A stretch of 64,000 nucleotides of DNA. Origin: Candidatus Thalassospirochaeta sargassi. GTDB lineage: Bacteria; Spirochaetota; Spirochaetia; UBA9216. The DNA lies in NCBI GenBank assembly GCA_028532855.1, contig JAQQAL010000040.1, positions 1-64,000 of the forward strand. The letters run 5' to 3'. The position numbers and the translations under genes were made by a program. Under the pieces are notes generated by a model. That model saw nothing but the letters and a program-made list of their open reading frames with translations, was not told the DNA's origin and made no database searches. Below, piece by piece: positions 18,564 to 27,397 of this stretch; position 1 is the first letter of the stretch; each line of letters begins with the position of its first letter.

Positions 18564-19073
18564 TTATTTTCCGTGACTATCGATATCTATTGCATCCCAG
18601 GGATAGCAGATCCACTTGTCTTCTATTTCTTCACCGGCCCAGTAGCGGGTGATTTCCGGTGGGATTGAGCCCCGTTTTTCCTTGTTTTTGTTGTGGAGGA
18701 CTGCAACCGCAATTTCGGAGGGGTCATCACTCAAGAGTTCACGCAGGCAGTATTCAAGAGTTACCCTTGAGTCGTCAACCTCGTCTACAAGAAGAACTTT
18801 TCTGCCTTTGAGTTTTTTTTCCACTTCATCAATCCATTGAATCTTTTCAGGCGCTTTTTTTGGCTGGTTGTTTTCGTCGTAGAGTTTCAGCCCTACCGTT
18901 AAGATGGGTTTATCAAGGTAGGTCTTGATAATTCTCGCAGGAATAAAACCTCCGGTTCCGATGGCTACAATTACGTCCGGATCCCAGCCCTCAGCAATAA
19001 TCTGCTCCGCAACACGCTGAATAGTATTGTGAATATCGTTATATGTAAAAAAAATCTTCTCTTCGGATGACAT
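18564..19073 (-). CDS. Xanthine/hypoxanthine-type phosphoribosyltransferase
   Basis: A 169-aa type I phosphoribosyltransferase. The PRPP-binding loop reads [19 protein letters not shown], a variant seen in yeast Xpt1-like and archaeal purine phosphoribosyltransferases rather than the usual DDVxDTGx[17 protein letters not shown] forms the N-terminal nucleotide loop. It probably salvages xanthine or hypoxanthine/guanine to the nucleotide, which would fit the nucleoside transporter in this window (inference). I prefer the ATG at 19073 (MSSEEK), because GGAG sits 6 bases before it; an ATG 12 bases upstream contains that very GGAG. Confidence 0.8.
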   Translation of the reverse strand: MSSEEKIFFTYNDIHNTIQRVAEQIIAEGWDPDVIVAIGTGGFIPARIIKTYLDKPILTVGLKLYDENNQPKKAPEKIQWIDEVEKKLKGRKVLLVDEVDDSRVTLEYCLRELLSDDPSEIAVAVLHNKNKEKRGSIPPEITRYWAGEEIEDKWICYPWDAIDIDSHGK

Positions 19074-19137
19074 AAAAAACTCCATTGTGCCGATAAATAT
19101 AGGAGGTAGGATAATAGACTGATATTATCTTTTCAAG

Positions 19138-19166
19138 TGGAAACTCTTTTACTTCAAGGATATAAT
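19138..19166 (+). promoter_or_regulatory. Promoter of the 1066-aa receptor cyclase gene
   Basis: -35 TGGAAA (19138-19143, 4 of 6), 17-base spacer, consensus -10 TATAAT (19161-19166). The TTG codon at 19172 starts 5 bases after the -10 box and the ATG at 19178 starts 11 bases after it. No good Shine-Dalgarno is seen, so the message has at most a very short leader. Confidence 0.5.
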
Positions 19167-19171
19167 TTAAA

Positions 19172-22100
19172 TTGAGTATGTTTAATGATAAGAACGTGTT
19201 ATTTATAATTTCAATTGTTTTTGTGCTGCTGTTTCTTTCAGCCTTCGGTTATTATTTTATAACCAGCTCCGTCTCGCTTGAATCCTTTCCTGAAAGCTTG
19301 TCTGTCAGCCCTGAATTCGGGACAACAGTCAGGCTTGACAGTAGATGGAGGGTCTATAGCGATCCGGACTTTACCAATGAGGTTGAACTTAAACCTACAG
19401 TATTTGGTGAAGGCGAATATTATTTCAGAATGGTTCTTGATACGACTGATATGCAGGGACAGAATGGGTTTCTGATAAATCCTATACGCACGGCTTATAG
19501 CCTGCAGGTTAATGGAACGGTGATCGATGGATCCGGTATTCCTTCCCCTGTCGATGAAAAACCCGGTATGAATCGGGCCCATTCTGTACTTTATAATCAG
19601 ACGAGTGATAATCTGGAAATAATTCTTCATGTTTCAAATTTCAGTAGTAAATTCGGCGGCAGTCTGCTGAACTGGCTTTCTTACGGTCGACTGAATGATA
19701 TAGTAGAGCAGGATCATTTTGGTAAATTACTTGATGTGCTGGTAGTTTTAGTTCTTGCCGGTTTTGCGGTTCTGAACCTGTTTAACTATTTCTACATGCG
19801 TAAGTACCATTACAGTATGCACTTCTTTCTTTATATGTTTGTCTTTACTCTTTATGCTCTCTTCAGCGGGAGGTTCCTGGCCGGATGGATTCTGCCCGTC
19901 ATGAACGGTTCATTCATTATCAGGATGGAGGAGTTTCTTCTTGTTTTAGTACTGCCTCTACTTCTGAATTATCTCAGTTCCCTGTTTCCGAATGAAATTC
20001 ACCGTCCTTTAATGAGGGTTGCACAGATTCTTGCGCTTGCAGTTTCCGTTCTGATATTTGTGTTACCACTGTATCTGGTGCAGACTATTGTTTCGCTGTT
20101 TTCGTGTCTTGAGGTGATCGCAGCGTTTTATATTATCTGGAGGCTGATAGCGGCAATGAAAAAGAACCGCCGGGGGGCCGGGCTTACACTGCTGTCGTTC
20201 AGTGTTTTTTCTCTCTGTATGATAAATGATTTCCTTTTTACAATAGGCTTGATATCTTCTCTTCGAATGATTCTTGTTGGTGTTATTTTTTTTGCAGTTC
20301 AGCAGACTTACAGGCTTGTGACGGACAGCCTTGCCGATTATCGTCAATTTGAAGACACACATTCGAGGCTGGAAGCATTTATGAATCAGAAGGAAAGCTT
20401 CTTTGCCAGGAATTCTATTGAACTTGCAAAACCCCTCAGAAATATTGTGGAACTGGGTGAGAGCCTTCTTAAGGGTTCTATGGGACCGCTGAATTCTGAA
20501 CAGATTGCCAGCTCATCGCTGATAGTCTCAAACGGGATCAGGCTTTCAAATATGGTTAATGATATTCTTGATTTCACCAGGATAAAGGAACATTCCATTA
20601 TTTTGAAGTACGGGCCTGTTGAGTTTATAAAGCTTGTACGAAAGGTGCTGAACAGCTGTGAATCGATGGTTGCGATAAAGGATGTGGAGCTTGTATCGGA
20701 AGTCTCTCTTGATTTAAAGGTGATTTCTGCAGATGAGCAGAGATTTGAGCAGATCCTTTACAATATAATCAGTAACTCAGTACGGCATACCGAGAAAGGC
20801 AGAATTATTGTCAGCGGTTCTGAAAAGCCGGAGGGGCTTGAGGTTTCAATAACAGTTGAGGGATGTGATCTTGATAAAGATGATATAAACGCACTTTTTA
20901 CCGCTTATGAACTGAGTGAGGTGGAGGATATCGATGATAAAGATGTTTACGACCTGAGTCTTGCGATAGCGAAGAAGTTGATAGAGCTTCATGAAAGCGA
21001 GATATGTATTGAGAGTACAGACGAATCAATTGTTTATAAGTTTATTTTTGATTTCTGGGAGGGGCAGCGTCCGGTTACCGAAGAGGAAGAACTTGAGATG
21101 GATGCTCTCATGAATCTTCAGCCGGTGCTTGATGAGATTACATCTGATCGAAATCTTGAAATTCTAATTGCAGGAAAGGATGTTGAAGAGCTGCAGATTC
21201 TGAAAAGTCAGCTGGCGTCCATGAACTATTCGGTTGTGCCCATGATGAGCGGTGAAGAGCTTCTTTTGAGAATAAGGGATAATGTCCCCCACCTTGTCAT
21301 TATTGATGTAAAACTTCCGGACATGAGCGGATATGAGGTCTGTTCACAGATTCGTAATACCTTCACAAAAGATGAGCTTCCCGTAATTCTTGTAATTAAT
21401 AAAGAAGATGTTTCAGAAATGATGGAAGGGCTCACCTCCGGTGCCAATGATTTCCTGACCCGGCCCTATCTTCAGGAAGAATTTCTGACACGTGTGAATA
21501 CTATTCTTCAGTTATCCAGAATCAGCAATGTATACAGCCGCTTTGTGCCGACTGAATTTCTGAGTTCACTCGGACAGGAGAATATAGTCGATGTTGAGCT
21601 GGGCGATCAGGTTTCAAAAGAGATGACCATACTTTTTGTCGACATCAGGGCTTTTACCAATCTGTCCGAGAATATGACACCTGAGGAAAACTTTAAATTT
21701 ATAAACTCGTATCTCAGCCGGTTCAGCCCGATGATAACGAACAACGGCGGGTTTGTAGATAAATACATCGGAGATGCCATCATGGCTCTATTTCCGCAGA
21801 ATCCTGAAGACGCACTTGCCGCGGCTAAAGAGATGATTGAGCATGTTAACGTTTACAACGGGCACCGGGCAAACTGCGGTTATAAACCGATTAACATCGG
21901 CATAGGTATACACACAGGAAATATGATTCTCGGTATTATAGGTGATGAAAAGCGAATGCAGGGAACAGTTATTTCCGATGCCGTTAACCTTGCTTCCCGT
22001 ATACAGGATGTTACAAAACTGTATAAGGCTAATGTAGTTATCAGTCAGGCAACATGGGTTAAACTGGAGAATACTTCTGATTACAATTTTAGATTCCTGG

Positions 22101-22372
22101 GGCGTGTTAAGGTTAAGGGTAAGGACAACGCTGTTGCTTTATTTGAGATTTTTGATGCCGATACTGAAGAGCGCCGCGAACTGAAGAATAAAACAAAAGA
22201 TGATTTCGAAGCGGCCCTGCTGCGGTTTTCCCGTCGTGATTTCGGAGATGCTCAGGAGCTGCTTGAACGTGTCGCATCGGTTGATCCGGAGGATCTTACC
22301 GCTAAAGTTTTTCTCGAGAGAATCGAAGATCTGCGCAGGGCGGAAAAGAAGGCTTTTCTTACATCATTGTAA
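19172..22372 (+). CDS. 7TMR-DISM receptor with pseudo-histidine-kinase, receiver and class III cyclase
   Basis: A 1066-aa membrane receptor. An N-terminal membrane segment is followed by an extracytoplasmic 7TMR-DISM-type beta domain (about residues 35-175), seven membrane segments (about 185-385), and a short helix. Next is a histidine-kinase-like region (about 400-640) in which Ile416 replaces the phosphoacceptor His (NSIELAKPL instead of SHELRTPL) and both glycine boxes of the ATPase are lost. A receiver domain (about 655-785) keeps Asp712, but the conserved Lys is Arg764. The class III cyclase (about 805-990) has both metal aspartates (Asp824, Asp868), Lys864 and NLASRI, so it should make cAMP. 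The likely role is coupling an external ligand to cAMP without phosphotransfer. Start is TTG 19172 or ATG 19178. Confidence 0.88.
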   Translation: MSMFNDKNVLFIISIVFVLLFLSAFGYYFITSSVSLESFPESLSVSPEFGTTVRLDSRWRVYSDPDFTNEVELKPTVFGEGEYYFRMVLDTTDMQGQNGFLINPIRTAYSLQVNGTVIDGSGIPSPVDEKPGMNRAHSVLYNQTSDNLEIILHVSNFSSKFGGSLLNWLSYGRLNDIVEQDHFGKLLDVLVVLVLAGFAVLNLFNYFYMRKYHYSMHFFLYMFVFTLYALFSGRFLAGWILPVMNGSFIIRMEEFLLVLVLPLLLNYLSSLFPNEIHRPLMRVAQILALAVSVLIFVLPLYLVQTIVSLFSCLEVIAAFYIIWRLIAAMKKNRRGAGLTLLSFSVFSLCMINDFLFTIGLISSLRMILVGVIFFAVQQTYRLVTDSLADYRQFEDTHSRLEAFMNQKESFFARNSIELAKPLRNIVELGESLLKGSMGPLNSEQIASSSLIVSNGIRLSNMVNDILDFTRIKEHSIILKYGPVEFIKLVRKVLNSCESMVAIKDVELVSEVSLDLKVISADEQRFEQILYNIISNSVRHTEKGRIIVSGSEKPEGLEVSITVEGCDLDKDDINALFTAYELSEVEDIDDKDVYDLSLAIAKKLIELHESEICIESTDESIVYKFIFDFWEGQRPVTEEEELEMDALMNLQPVLDEITSDRNLEILIAGKDVEELQILKSQLASMNYSVVPMMSGEELLLRIRDNVPHLVIIDVKLPDMSGYEVCSQIRNTFTKDELPVILVINKEDVSEMMEGLTSGANDFLTRPYLQEEFLTRVNTILQLSRISNVYSRFVPTEFLSSLGQENIVDVELGDQVSKEMTILFVDIRAFTNLSENMTPEENFKFINSYLSRFSPMITNNGGFVDKYIGDAIMALFPQNPEDALAAAKEMIEHVNVYNGHRANCGYKPINIGIGIHTGNMILGIIGDEKRMQGTVISDAVNLASRIQDVTKLYKANVVISQATWVKLENTSDYNFRFLGRVKVKGKDNAVALFEIFDADTEERRELKNKTKDDFEAALLRFSRRDFGDAQELLERVASVDPEDLTAKVFLERIEDLRRAEKKAFLTSL

Positions 22373-22406
22373 ATGACAAAAAACGATAATAAACGCTAAG
22401 ATATGC

Positions 22407-22436
22407 TTGCGAAATAACAGTAACCAGTTGTATAAT
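22407..22436 (+). promoter_or_regulatory. Promoter of the xylulokinase gene
   Basis: -35 TTGCGA (22407-22412), 18-base spacer, -10 TATAAT (22431-22436), followed by a leader of about 20 bases containing AGGAG before the ATG at 22463. A conventional leadered promoter. Confidence 0.6.
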
Positions 22437-22462
22437 ATTCCATCAAACCTCAGGAGTCTTAC

Positions 22463-23974
22463 ATGGCATCAAAGCTTATCGGAATCGATATAGGAACCCA
22501 GGGAACGAAGGCGGCAATCTTCAGTGAAGACGGCAGGACACTGGCTGAATCGTTCAGGAAATCCAATCTATTTCAGCCTGAACCGGGAGTAGTAGAAGAA
22601 GATCCTGAAGAGCAGCTTGATGCTGTATGCAATACAATTAAAGAACTAATTGATAAAACCTCCACAAATCCTGTTGATATTGCATGTATAGCTATTGACG
22701 GTCAGATGGCCGGAGTCATCGGTGTAGGCGATGACGGTATGAACGTGACCCCCTATGACTCCTGGCTTGATACCCGGTGTGCGTCCTATATTAAACAACT
22801 CAAGGCTGAAGCTGCAGAAGATATTCTGAATAAAACAGGATGTGCCCCGAGTTTCAACCATGGTCCCAAAAAGATCTGGTGGAAACATGAGCAGCCGGAC
22901 ATCTATGCGAAGATAAAATCTTTTGTTCAGCCGGGCGGATATGCTGTTATGAGGCTCTGTGGTCTCAGGGGGGATCAGGCATTCATTGATGTAACCTATC
23001 TGCATTTTTCAGGTTTTGCAGATAACAGAAATTCAAAATGGGACGAAGAGCTATGTAAGCGTTTCGATGTGGATATTGAGAAACTCCCCAGGATCGTACG
23101 CCCCGATCAGATAATGGGGCAGATAATTCCTGAAATGGCTGAACGCACCGGACTTAAAGCAGGTACCCCGGTTGCCGCCGGATGCGGTGACACTGCCGCC
23201 AGTTTCCTGTCTTGCGGCGCCGCCTCGGAAGGCGTCTGCGTTGATGTAGCGGGTACGGCAAGTGTATATGCCTCAACAACTGCGAGTTTCGGTGTTGATG
23301 AAAAGCTGATTCTGGGCTGCGGCCAGTCTGCCGTGTCGGGTCTCTGGCATCCCTATGCCTACATCAACGGCGGCGGAATGAACCTCGAATGGTTCAGGCG
23401 TGAAATCGGGGTAATTCTCGGTGCGGAGGGACTCGAATTCTCCAGGCTGAATGAACTTGCCGCCGCGATAGAACCGAGGCTGGATGATCCTGTCTTCGTA
23501 CCTCATCTTGCCGGCCGGAACTCTCCCGCCCAGCCTGATCTGCGCGGTTCCTGGGCTGGTCTTAACTGGAATCATAATGCAGGACATCTGTTTCGCGGCG
23601 TATGCGAAGGGGTCGCGCTGGAATACAGGATATATCAGCAGACCCTTAGTGAAATGTACGACGGCTTCAAACCTGTCGAGATTAGAATAACCGGCGGCGG
23701 AGGGAAGAGTGCCGTATGGAATAAGATAAAGGCGGATGTCCTCCAGATTCCGGTGATCCCGGTTGACCGCCAGGAGGGCGCACCCCTCGGCTCCGCCCTT
23801 ATTGCCGGAAAAGCGGCAGGTCTGTTCAGTGATCTCAAATCAGCCGCAGACAGCTGGATAAAAAAAGATGCGGCAACTATGCCGTCTTCTGATATGGCTG
23901 AACACTACAGCGGCCGCTCTGTGCGCTATGTATCGCTAATGGATGCGCTCAACAGCTGGGCCGAGTCACTATAA
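22463..23974 (+). CDS. xylB: FGGY-family carbohydrate kinase, probable xylulokinase
   Basis: A 503-aa sugar kinase of the FGGY family. The N-terminal phosphate loop is GIDIGTQGTKAAIF; the C-terminal ATP region has ITGGGGKSAVWNKIKADVL; the family signature region includes PHLAGRNSPAQPDLRGSW. Length and the QPEPGVVEEDPEEQ and GQMAGVIGV motifs resemble xylulokinase, which phosphorylates D-xylulose to xylulose 5-phosphate. The convergent neighbour is ribose-5-phosphate isomerase B, which supports a pentose role. FGGY substrates are hard to assign from sequence, so a related ketose is possible. AGGAG lies 8 bases before the ATG. Confidence 0.78.
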   Translation: MASKLIGIDIGTQGTKAAIFSEDGRTLAESFRKSNLFQPEPGVVEEDPEEQLDAVCNTIKELIDKTSTNPVDIACIAIDGQMAGVIGVGDDGMNVTPYDSWLDTRCASYIKQLKAEAAEDILNKTGCAPSFNHGPKKIWWKHEQPDIYAKIKSFVQPGGYAVMRLCGLRGDQAFIDVTYLHFSGFADNRNSKWDEELCKRFDVDIEKLPRIVRPDQIMGQIIPEMAERTGLKAGTPVAAGCGDTAASFLSCGAASEGVCVDVAGTASVYASTTASFGVDEKLILGCGQSAVSGLWHPYAYINGGGMNLEWFRREIGVILGAEGLEFSRLNELAAAIEPRLDDPVFVPHLAGRNSPAQPDLRGSWAGLNWNHNAGHLFRGVCEGVALEYRIYQQTLSEMYDGFKPVEIRITGGGGKSAVWNKIKADVLQIPVIPVDRQEGAPLGSALIAGKAAGLFSDLKSAADSWIKKDAATMPSSDMAEHYSGRSVRYVSLMDALNSWAESL

Positions 23975-23991
23975 GGCTGGAGCCGGAGTTT

Positions 23992-24429
23992 CTACTTTTC
24001 TATAGCCATTATCTTATCAACACGAATCTGATGACGTCCGCCTTCAAATTCAGTGTCGAAGAATGAATCAAGCATGTCTTCAATTTTATCCTTGTATTCA
24101 ATGCGGCCGCCGAAGGCTATGAAGTTAGGGTTATTGTGTGCACGGGTAGCGTGTGAGGCAAAGCTGTCCTGAGGCAGCGCACATCTAATCCCGTCAACCT
24201 TGTTGGCTGAGATGGATATGCCTATACCTGTTCCGCAGCAGAGAATTCCGTAGTCATATCCACCGGCAATATATTTCTCGCAGGCTATTTTTGCAATATC
24301 AGGATAATCGACAGAATCTTCGGTATCAACACCTATGTTTTCGCACTCAAATCCCTTTGTTTCGAGGTGTTTGATTATCTGTTTTTTAAGATTAACAGCG
24401 CCATGATCGTTTCCAATAATGATTTTCAT
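23992..24429 (-). CDS. rpiB: Ribose-5-phosphate isomerase B
   Basis: A 145-aa RpiB/LacAB-family isomerase of normal length, interconverting ribose 5-phosphate and ribulose 5-phosphate in the cytoplasm. The catalytic cysteine lies in LCCGTGIGISISANK, the phosphate-binding N-terminus is IIIGNDHGAVNLK, and the histidine motif ATRAHNNPNFIAFGGR is present. AGGAG is placed 5 bases before the ATG. It converges on the xylulokinase gene with a 17-base gap. Confidence 0.93.
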   Translation of the reverse strand: MKIIIGNDHGAVNLKKQIIKHLETKGFECENIGVDTEDSVDYPDIAKIACEKYIAGGYDYGILCCGTGIGISISANKVDGIRCALPQDSFASHATRAHNNPNFIAFGGRIEYKDKIEDMLDSFFDTEFEGGRHQIRVDKIMAIEK

Positions 24430-24507
24430 CCCTACTCCTTTTTATGGAACTATAACTTACTGGGGATACTTTAATTAAATTCAGGATTATTGTCTATTCT
24501 GAGGCTT

Positions 24508-25011
24508 TTACCATTTCTCGTAATGCACGCGTTCTTTTCTGAAATTACTGTTTGGCGATTTGCTTTCAGCCGGTTTTCCAAGAGCAATAAGCGAATGGGG
24601 GAAAATTTTATCCGGTAGATTGAATAATTTCTTCAGCCCTTCAATTCTAGGCTGGCGTGGATACACACCTATCCAGCAAGCACCTATTTCCTCATCTGCA
24701 GCCGCAAGCAGAATGTTCTGAACAGCCGCCGCACAGTCAATTATGAAGTAATCATCGGTATCGTTCATGTCTCCGAGCACCAGAAGTGCTGTGTCAGCGC
24801 CCTTCAGCATCGAACCGTTTGGACATATTTCAACAATTTTTTTTATTGTGTCTTTATTTTTTAAAACCATAAAATGCCAGGGCTGTGTATTACGGGCTGA
24901 TGGTGCATTCATTCCTGCCTGGATAAGAGTGTTTATCTCCTTCTCCGAGAGAGATTGTTCTGTGAATTTTCTGATTGAACGTCTTTTGGCTATTATTTCT
25001 GTTGCTTTCAT
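24508..25011 (-). CDS. Nitroreductase-family FMN oxidoreductase
   Basis: A 167-aa short nitroreductase. The FMN-binding N-terminus RRSIRKFTEQSLSEKEIN, the APSARNTQPWHF motif and the C-terminal IGVYPRQPRIEGLKKLF helix are clear. Members reduce nitro compounds, quinones or flavins with NAD(P)H; the substrate cannot be told. I choose the ATG ending at 25011 (MKATEI): the next in-frame ATG upstream would place the -35 box inside the gene, and a consensus TATAAT lies exactly 6 bases before this ATG. No Shine-Dalgarno is present at either codon, so it is a leaderless candidate. It is divergent from metY. Confidence 0.85.
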   Translation of the reverse strand: MKATEIIAKRRSIRKFTEQSLSEKEINTLIQAGMNAPSARNTQPWHFMVLKNKDTIKKIVEICPNGSMLKGADTALLVLGDMNDTDDYFIIDCAAAVQNILLAAADEEIGACWIGVYPRQPRIEGLKKLFNLPDKIFPHSLIALGKPAESKSPNSNFRKERVHYEKW

Positions 25012-25017
25012 GGCAAT

Positions 25018-25047
25018 ATTATAACATAAAGTTTCAGGATGAGTCAT
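25018..25047 (-). promoter_or_regulatory. Promoter of the nitroreductase gene, candidate leaderless
   Basis: Minus strand -35 ATGACT (25042-25047, 4 of 6), 18-base spacer, consensus -10 TATAAT (25018-25023), 6 bases, then the ATG. The predicted +1 coincides with the start codon. Confidence 0.6.
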
Positions 25048-25100
25048 GGAAAACTTGCCTATACCTTATTAAAATAGTAAGGTAAAAACAGGAGGAAATA

Positions 25101-26399
25101 ATGTTTGAAGATGGATTTGAGACTATATCTATTCACGGCGGATTCACTGGAGACCCGAGTGAGGCTTCAAGAGCCGTTCCTGTGCATCGGACGTCGGCAT
25201 ACTTGTTCAAAGATACCGAGCATGCAGCTAATCTGTTTGCTCTCCAGGCGCCTGGGAATATCTACACTCGGCTTGGGAACCCCACTCAGGCAGTCCTTGA
25301 AGAAAGAACGGCCGCTCTGGAAGGCGGAGCAGCAGCAGTTGCTCTAGCCTCAGGAACCAATGCAGTTTTTTATGCGATAATAAATATCTGTGCCCAGGGG
25401 GATGAAGTTGCAGCATCAAAGAACCTCTACGGCGGAACTTATACAATGTTCAACGATATCCTGCCTTCCTACGGGATTAAAACCAGGTTTTTTGATCTTA
25501 ACGACGAAGAGAGTCTGAATGCCGCTGTAACGGAAAGAACAAAACTCGTATTTGTAGAGACCATTGGAAACCCGACCCTGGATGTTGCAGACCTGAACAT
25601 ACTTGCAGACAGAGCCCATGATGCCGGCATACCTCTCATTGTTGATAACACCTTTGCTACCCCGTATCTCTGCAGACCGATTGAGCATGGTGCGGATATT
25701 GTTGTTCATTCGCTTACAAAGTGGATAGGGGGGCATGGTACAGGGATAGGCGGTATAGTTGTAGATTCCGGTAAATTCGATTGGAGCAGCGGTAAATTTC
25801 CACTGATGACCGAGCCGGACTCAAGTTATCACGGTTTGCGCTATGCATATGATTTGGGTGAAATGAATGCGGTAGGCTATGCCGTTCGATTGCGGCTTGT
25901 TCCTTTACGGAATCTTGGGGGCTGTATCTCCCCGGATAATTCCTGGATGTTTTTACAGGGGTTTGAAACCCTGGCTCTGAGAATGCAAAGACATAGTGAA
26001 AACGCATTGAAAGCAGCTGAAATCCTTATGAAACATGACCGGGTTGCCTGGGTTCGTTATCCGGGTCTGGAAACTGATCCTTCAAACGAACTGGCGCGTA
26101 AATATCTTAGAAATCCGCAAAACGGGGGTGGCGCAGGAGGAATGGTTGTTTTCGGGATAAACGGCGGCAGGGACGCAGGAAGCCGGTTTATCAATTCGCT
26201 GAAGCTCTTCAGCCATCTTGCGAATGTAGGCGATGCAAAGTCCCTTGCAATCCATCCGGCCTCAACTACCCACTCTCAGCTTGATGCAAAGGCTCTGGAG
26301 GATGCGGGTATTGGTGAGGATATGATTAGGTTATCGATTGGAATTGAATCGATCGATGATATTATTGGCGATCTTAAACAAGCTCTGGCCGAAAGTTAA
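25101..26399 (+). CDS. metY: O-acetylhomoserine sulfhydrylase (MetY)
   Basis: A 432-aa PLP enzyme of the Cys/Met metabolism family, with the length of MetY. The PLP lysine is in [18 protein letters not shown], with PLP-phosphate contacts in [15 protein letters not shown] and the [10 protein letters not shown] helix. It makes homocysteine from O-acetylhomoserine and sulfide. The next gene, 10 bases downstream, is the homoserine acetyltransferase that supplies its substrate, so the pair is a direct-sulfhydrylation methionine operon. A strong AGGAGG lies 6 bases before the ATG. No SAM riboswitch fits in the short upstream region. Confidence 0.93.
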   Translation: MFEDGFETISIHGGFTGDPSEASRAVPVHRTSAYLFKDTEHAANLFALQAPGNIYTRLGNPTQAVLEERTAALEGGAAAVALASGTNAVFYAIINICAQGDEVAASKNLYGGTYTMFNDILPSYGIKTRFFDLNDEESLNAAVTERTKLVFVETIGNPTLDVADLNILADRAHDAGIPLIVDNTFATPYLCRPIEHGADIVVHSLTKWIGGHGTGIGGIVVDSGKFDWSSGKFPLMTEPDSSYHGLRYAYDLGEMNAVGYAVRLRLVPLRNLGGCISPDNSWMFLQGFETLALRMQRHSENALKAAEILMKHDRVAWVRYPGLETDPSNELARKYLRNPQNGGGAGGMVVFGINGGRDAGSRFINSLKLFSHLANVGDAKSLAIHPASTTHSQLDAKALEDAGIGEDMIRLSIGIESIDDIIGDLKQALAES

Positions 26400-26409
26400 G
26401 AGAGAATTT

Positions 26410-27336
26410 ATGCCTATTAGAATACCCGAAAATCTGCCGGCAGCCGCCATACTCCAACGCGAGAGTATTTTTGTCATGAGCGAACACAGGGCGCATTCTC
26501 AGGATATCCGGCCGTTGAATATTGCAATCCTTAATTTAATGCCTACAAAGGTCGAAACAGAAACACAGCTTTTACGGCTGCTGAGTAATTCACCTTTACA
26601 GATTGAGGTAGATTTACTGAAAACGGAAACCTATGCCTCAAAAAACACAGCAGAGGAGCATCTTCTTGAGTTTTACCGCCCGGTCTCACAGGTGATTGGA
26701 AACTGTTATGACGGGTTGATAGTAACAGGTGCTCCGGTGGAGCTTATGGATTATGAAGAAGTAGATTATTGGGAAGAATTGAAAACCGTATTCGACTGGG
26801 CCGATGAGCATATTTACTCAATTCTGAGTATTTGCTGGGGAGCTCAGGCTGCGCTCTACCATTATTATGGTATTCCGAAGTTTAAGCTGGATTCCAAGTT
26901 GTCCGGAGTATATGAGCATCGGGTGCTTGAGAAAAGCAATAAAATCACAAGGGGTTTTGACGACAGGTTTTTTGTCCCGCATTCAAGACATACAAGTATT
27001 CACCGCGAAGAGATTTTAAGGAGGCCTTCTCTGCGTATCCTGGCTGAATCCAATGAGGCCGGGGTGTATCTCACGGCCAGTGAGGATTTAAGAAGAGTTT
27101 TTGTGACAGGTCACAGTGAGTATGATTCAGGCACCCTGCGCTATGAATATGAGAGGGATCAGGCCCGCGGTTTGAATCCGGATATCCCTGCAAACTATTT
27201 TCAGGGTGATGATCCGGCTAATGAACCGATGGTAAAATGGCGAAGCCATGCAAATTTACTGTTTTCCAACTGGCTGAATTATGCTGTTTATCAGGAAACT
27301 CCATTTGACATTGATAGAATCGGCTGTAGGGGCTAA
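26410..27336 (+). CDS. metA: Homoserine O-acetyltransferase (MetA family)
   Basis: A 308-aa MetA-family homoserine acyltransferase. Cys142 ([10 protein letters not shown]), His235 and Glu237 (VTGHSEYDS) match the known catalytic numbering exactly. Residue 111 is Glu ([10 protein letters not shown]); in this family Glu111 selects acetyl-CoA, whereas Gly111 selects succinyl-CoA. So the product should be O-acetylhomoserine, which matches the MetY gene just upstream. The ATG at 26410 has GAGAG upstream; a longer in-frame reading begins inside metY and is not needed. Confidence 0.93.
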   Translation: MPIRIPENLPAAAILQRESIFVMSEHRAHSQDIRPLNIAILNLMPTKVETETQLLRLLSNSPLQIEVDLLKTETYASKNTAEEHLLEFYRPVSQVIGNCYDGLIVTGAPVELMDYEEVDYWEELKTVFDWADEHIYSILSICWGAQAALYHYYGIPKFKLDSKLSGVYEHRVLEKSNKITRGFDDRFFVPHSRHTSIHREEILRRPSLRILAESNEAGVYLTASEDLRRVFVTGHSEYDSGTLRYEYERDQARGLNPDIPANYFQGDDPANEPMVKWRSHANLLFSNWLNYAVYQETPFDIDRIGCRG

Positions 27337-27362
27337 GTTGCAATAAAAATACAATTGCATTA

Positions 27363-27391
27363 TTTATCAGCTGAATAAACAGACCGATAAT
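27363..27391 (+). promoter_or_regulatory. Promoter of the vWA gene, candidate leaderless
   Basis: -10 GATAAT (27386-27391) lies exactly 6 bases before the ATG at 27398. The -35 position, TTTATC at 27363-27368, is weak. No Shine-Dalgarno is seen. Confidence 0.4.
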
Positions 27392-27397
27392 TATACT

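Noticed and set aside
27339-27362. Possible terminator after metA (TGCAAT/ATTGCA stem)
   Set aside because: Only 6 A+T-rich pairs with a 9-base loop and an interrupted T tract; too weak to report.
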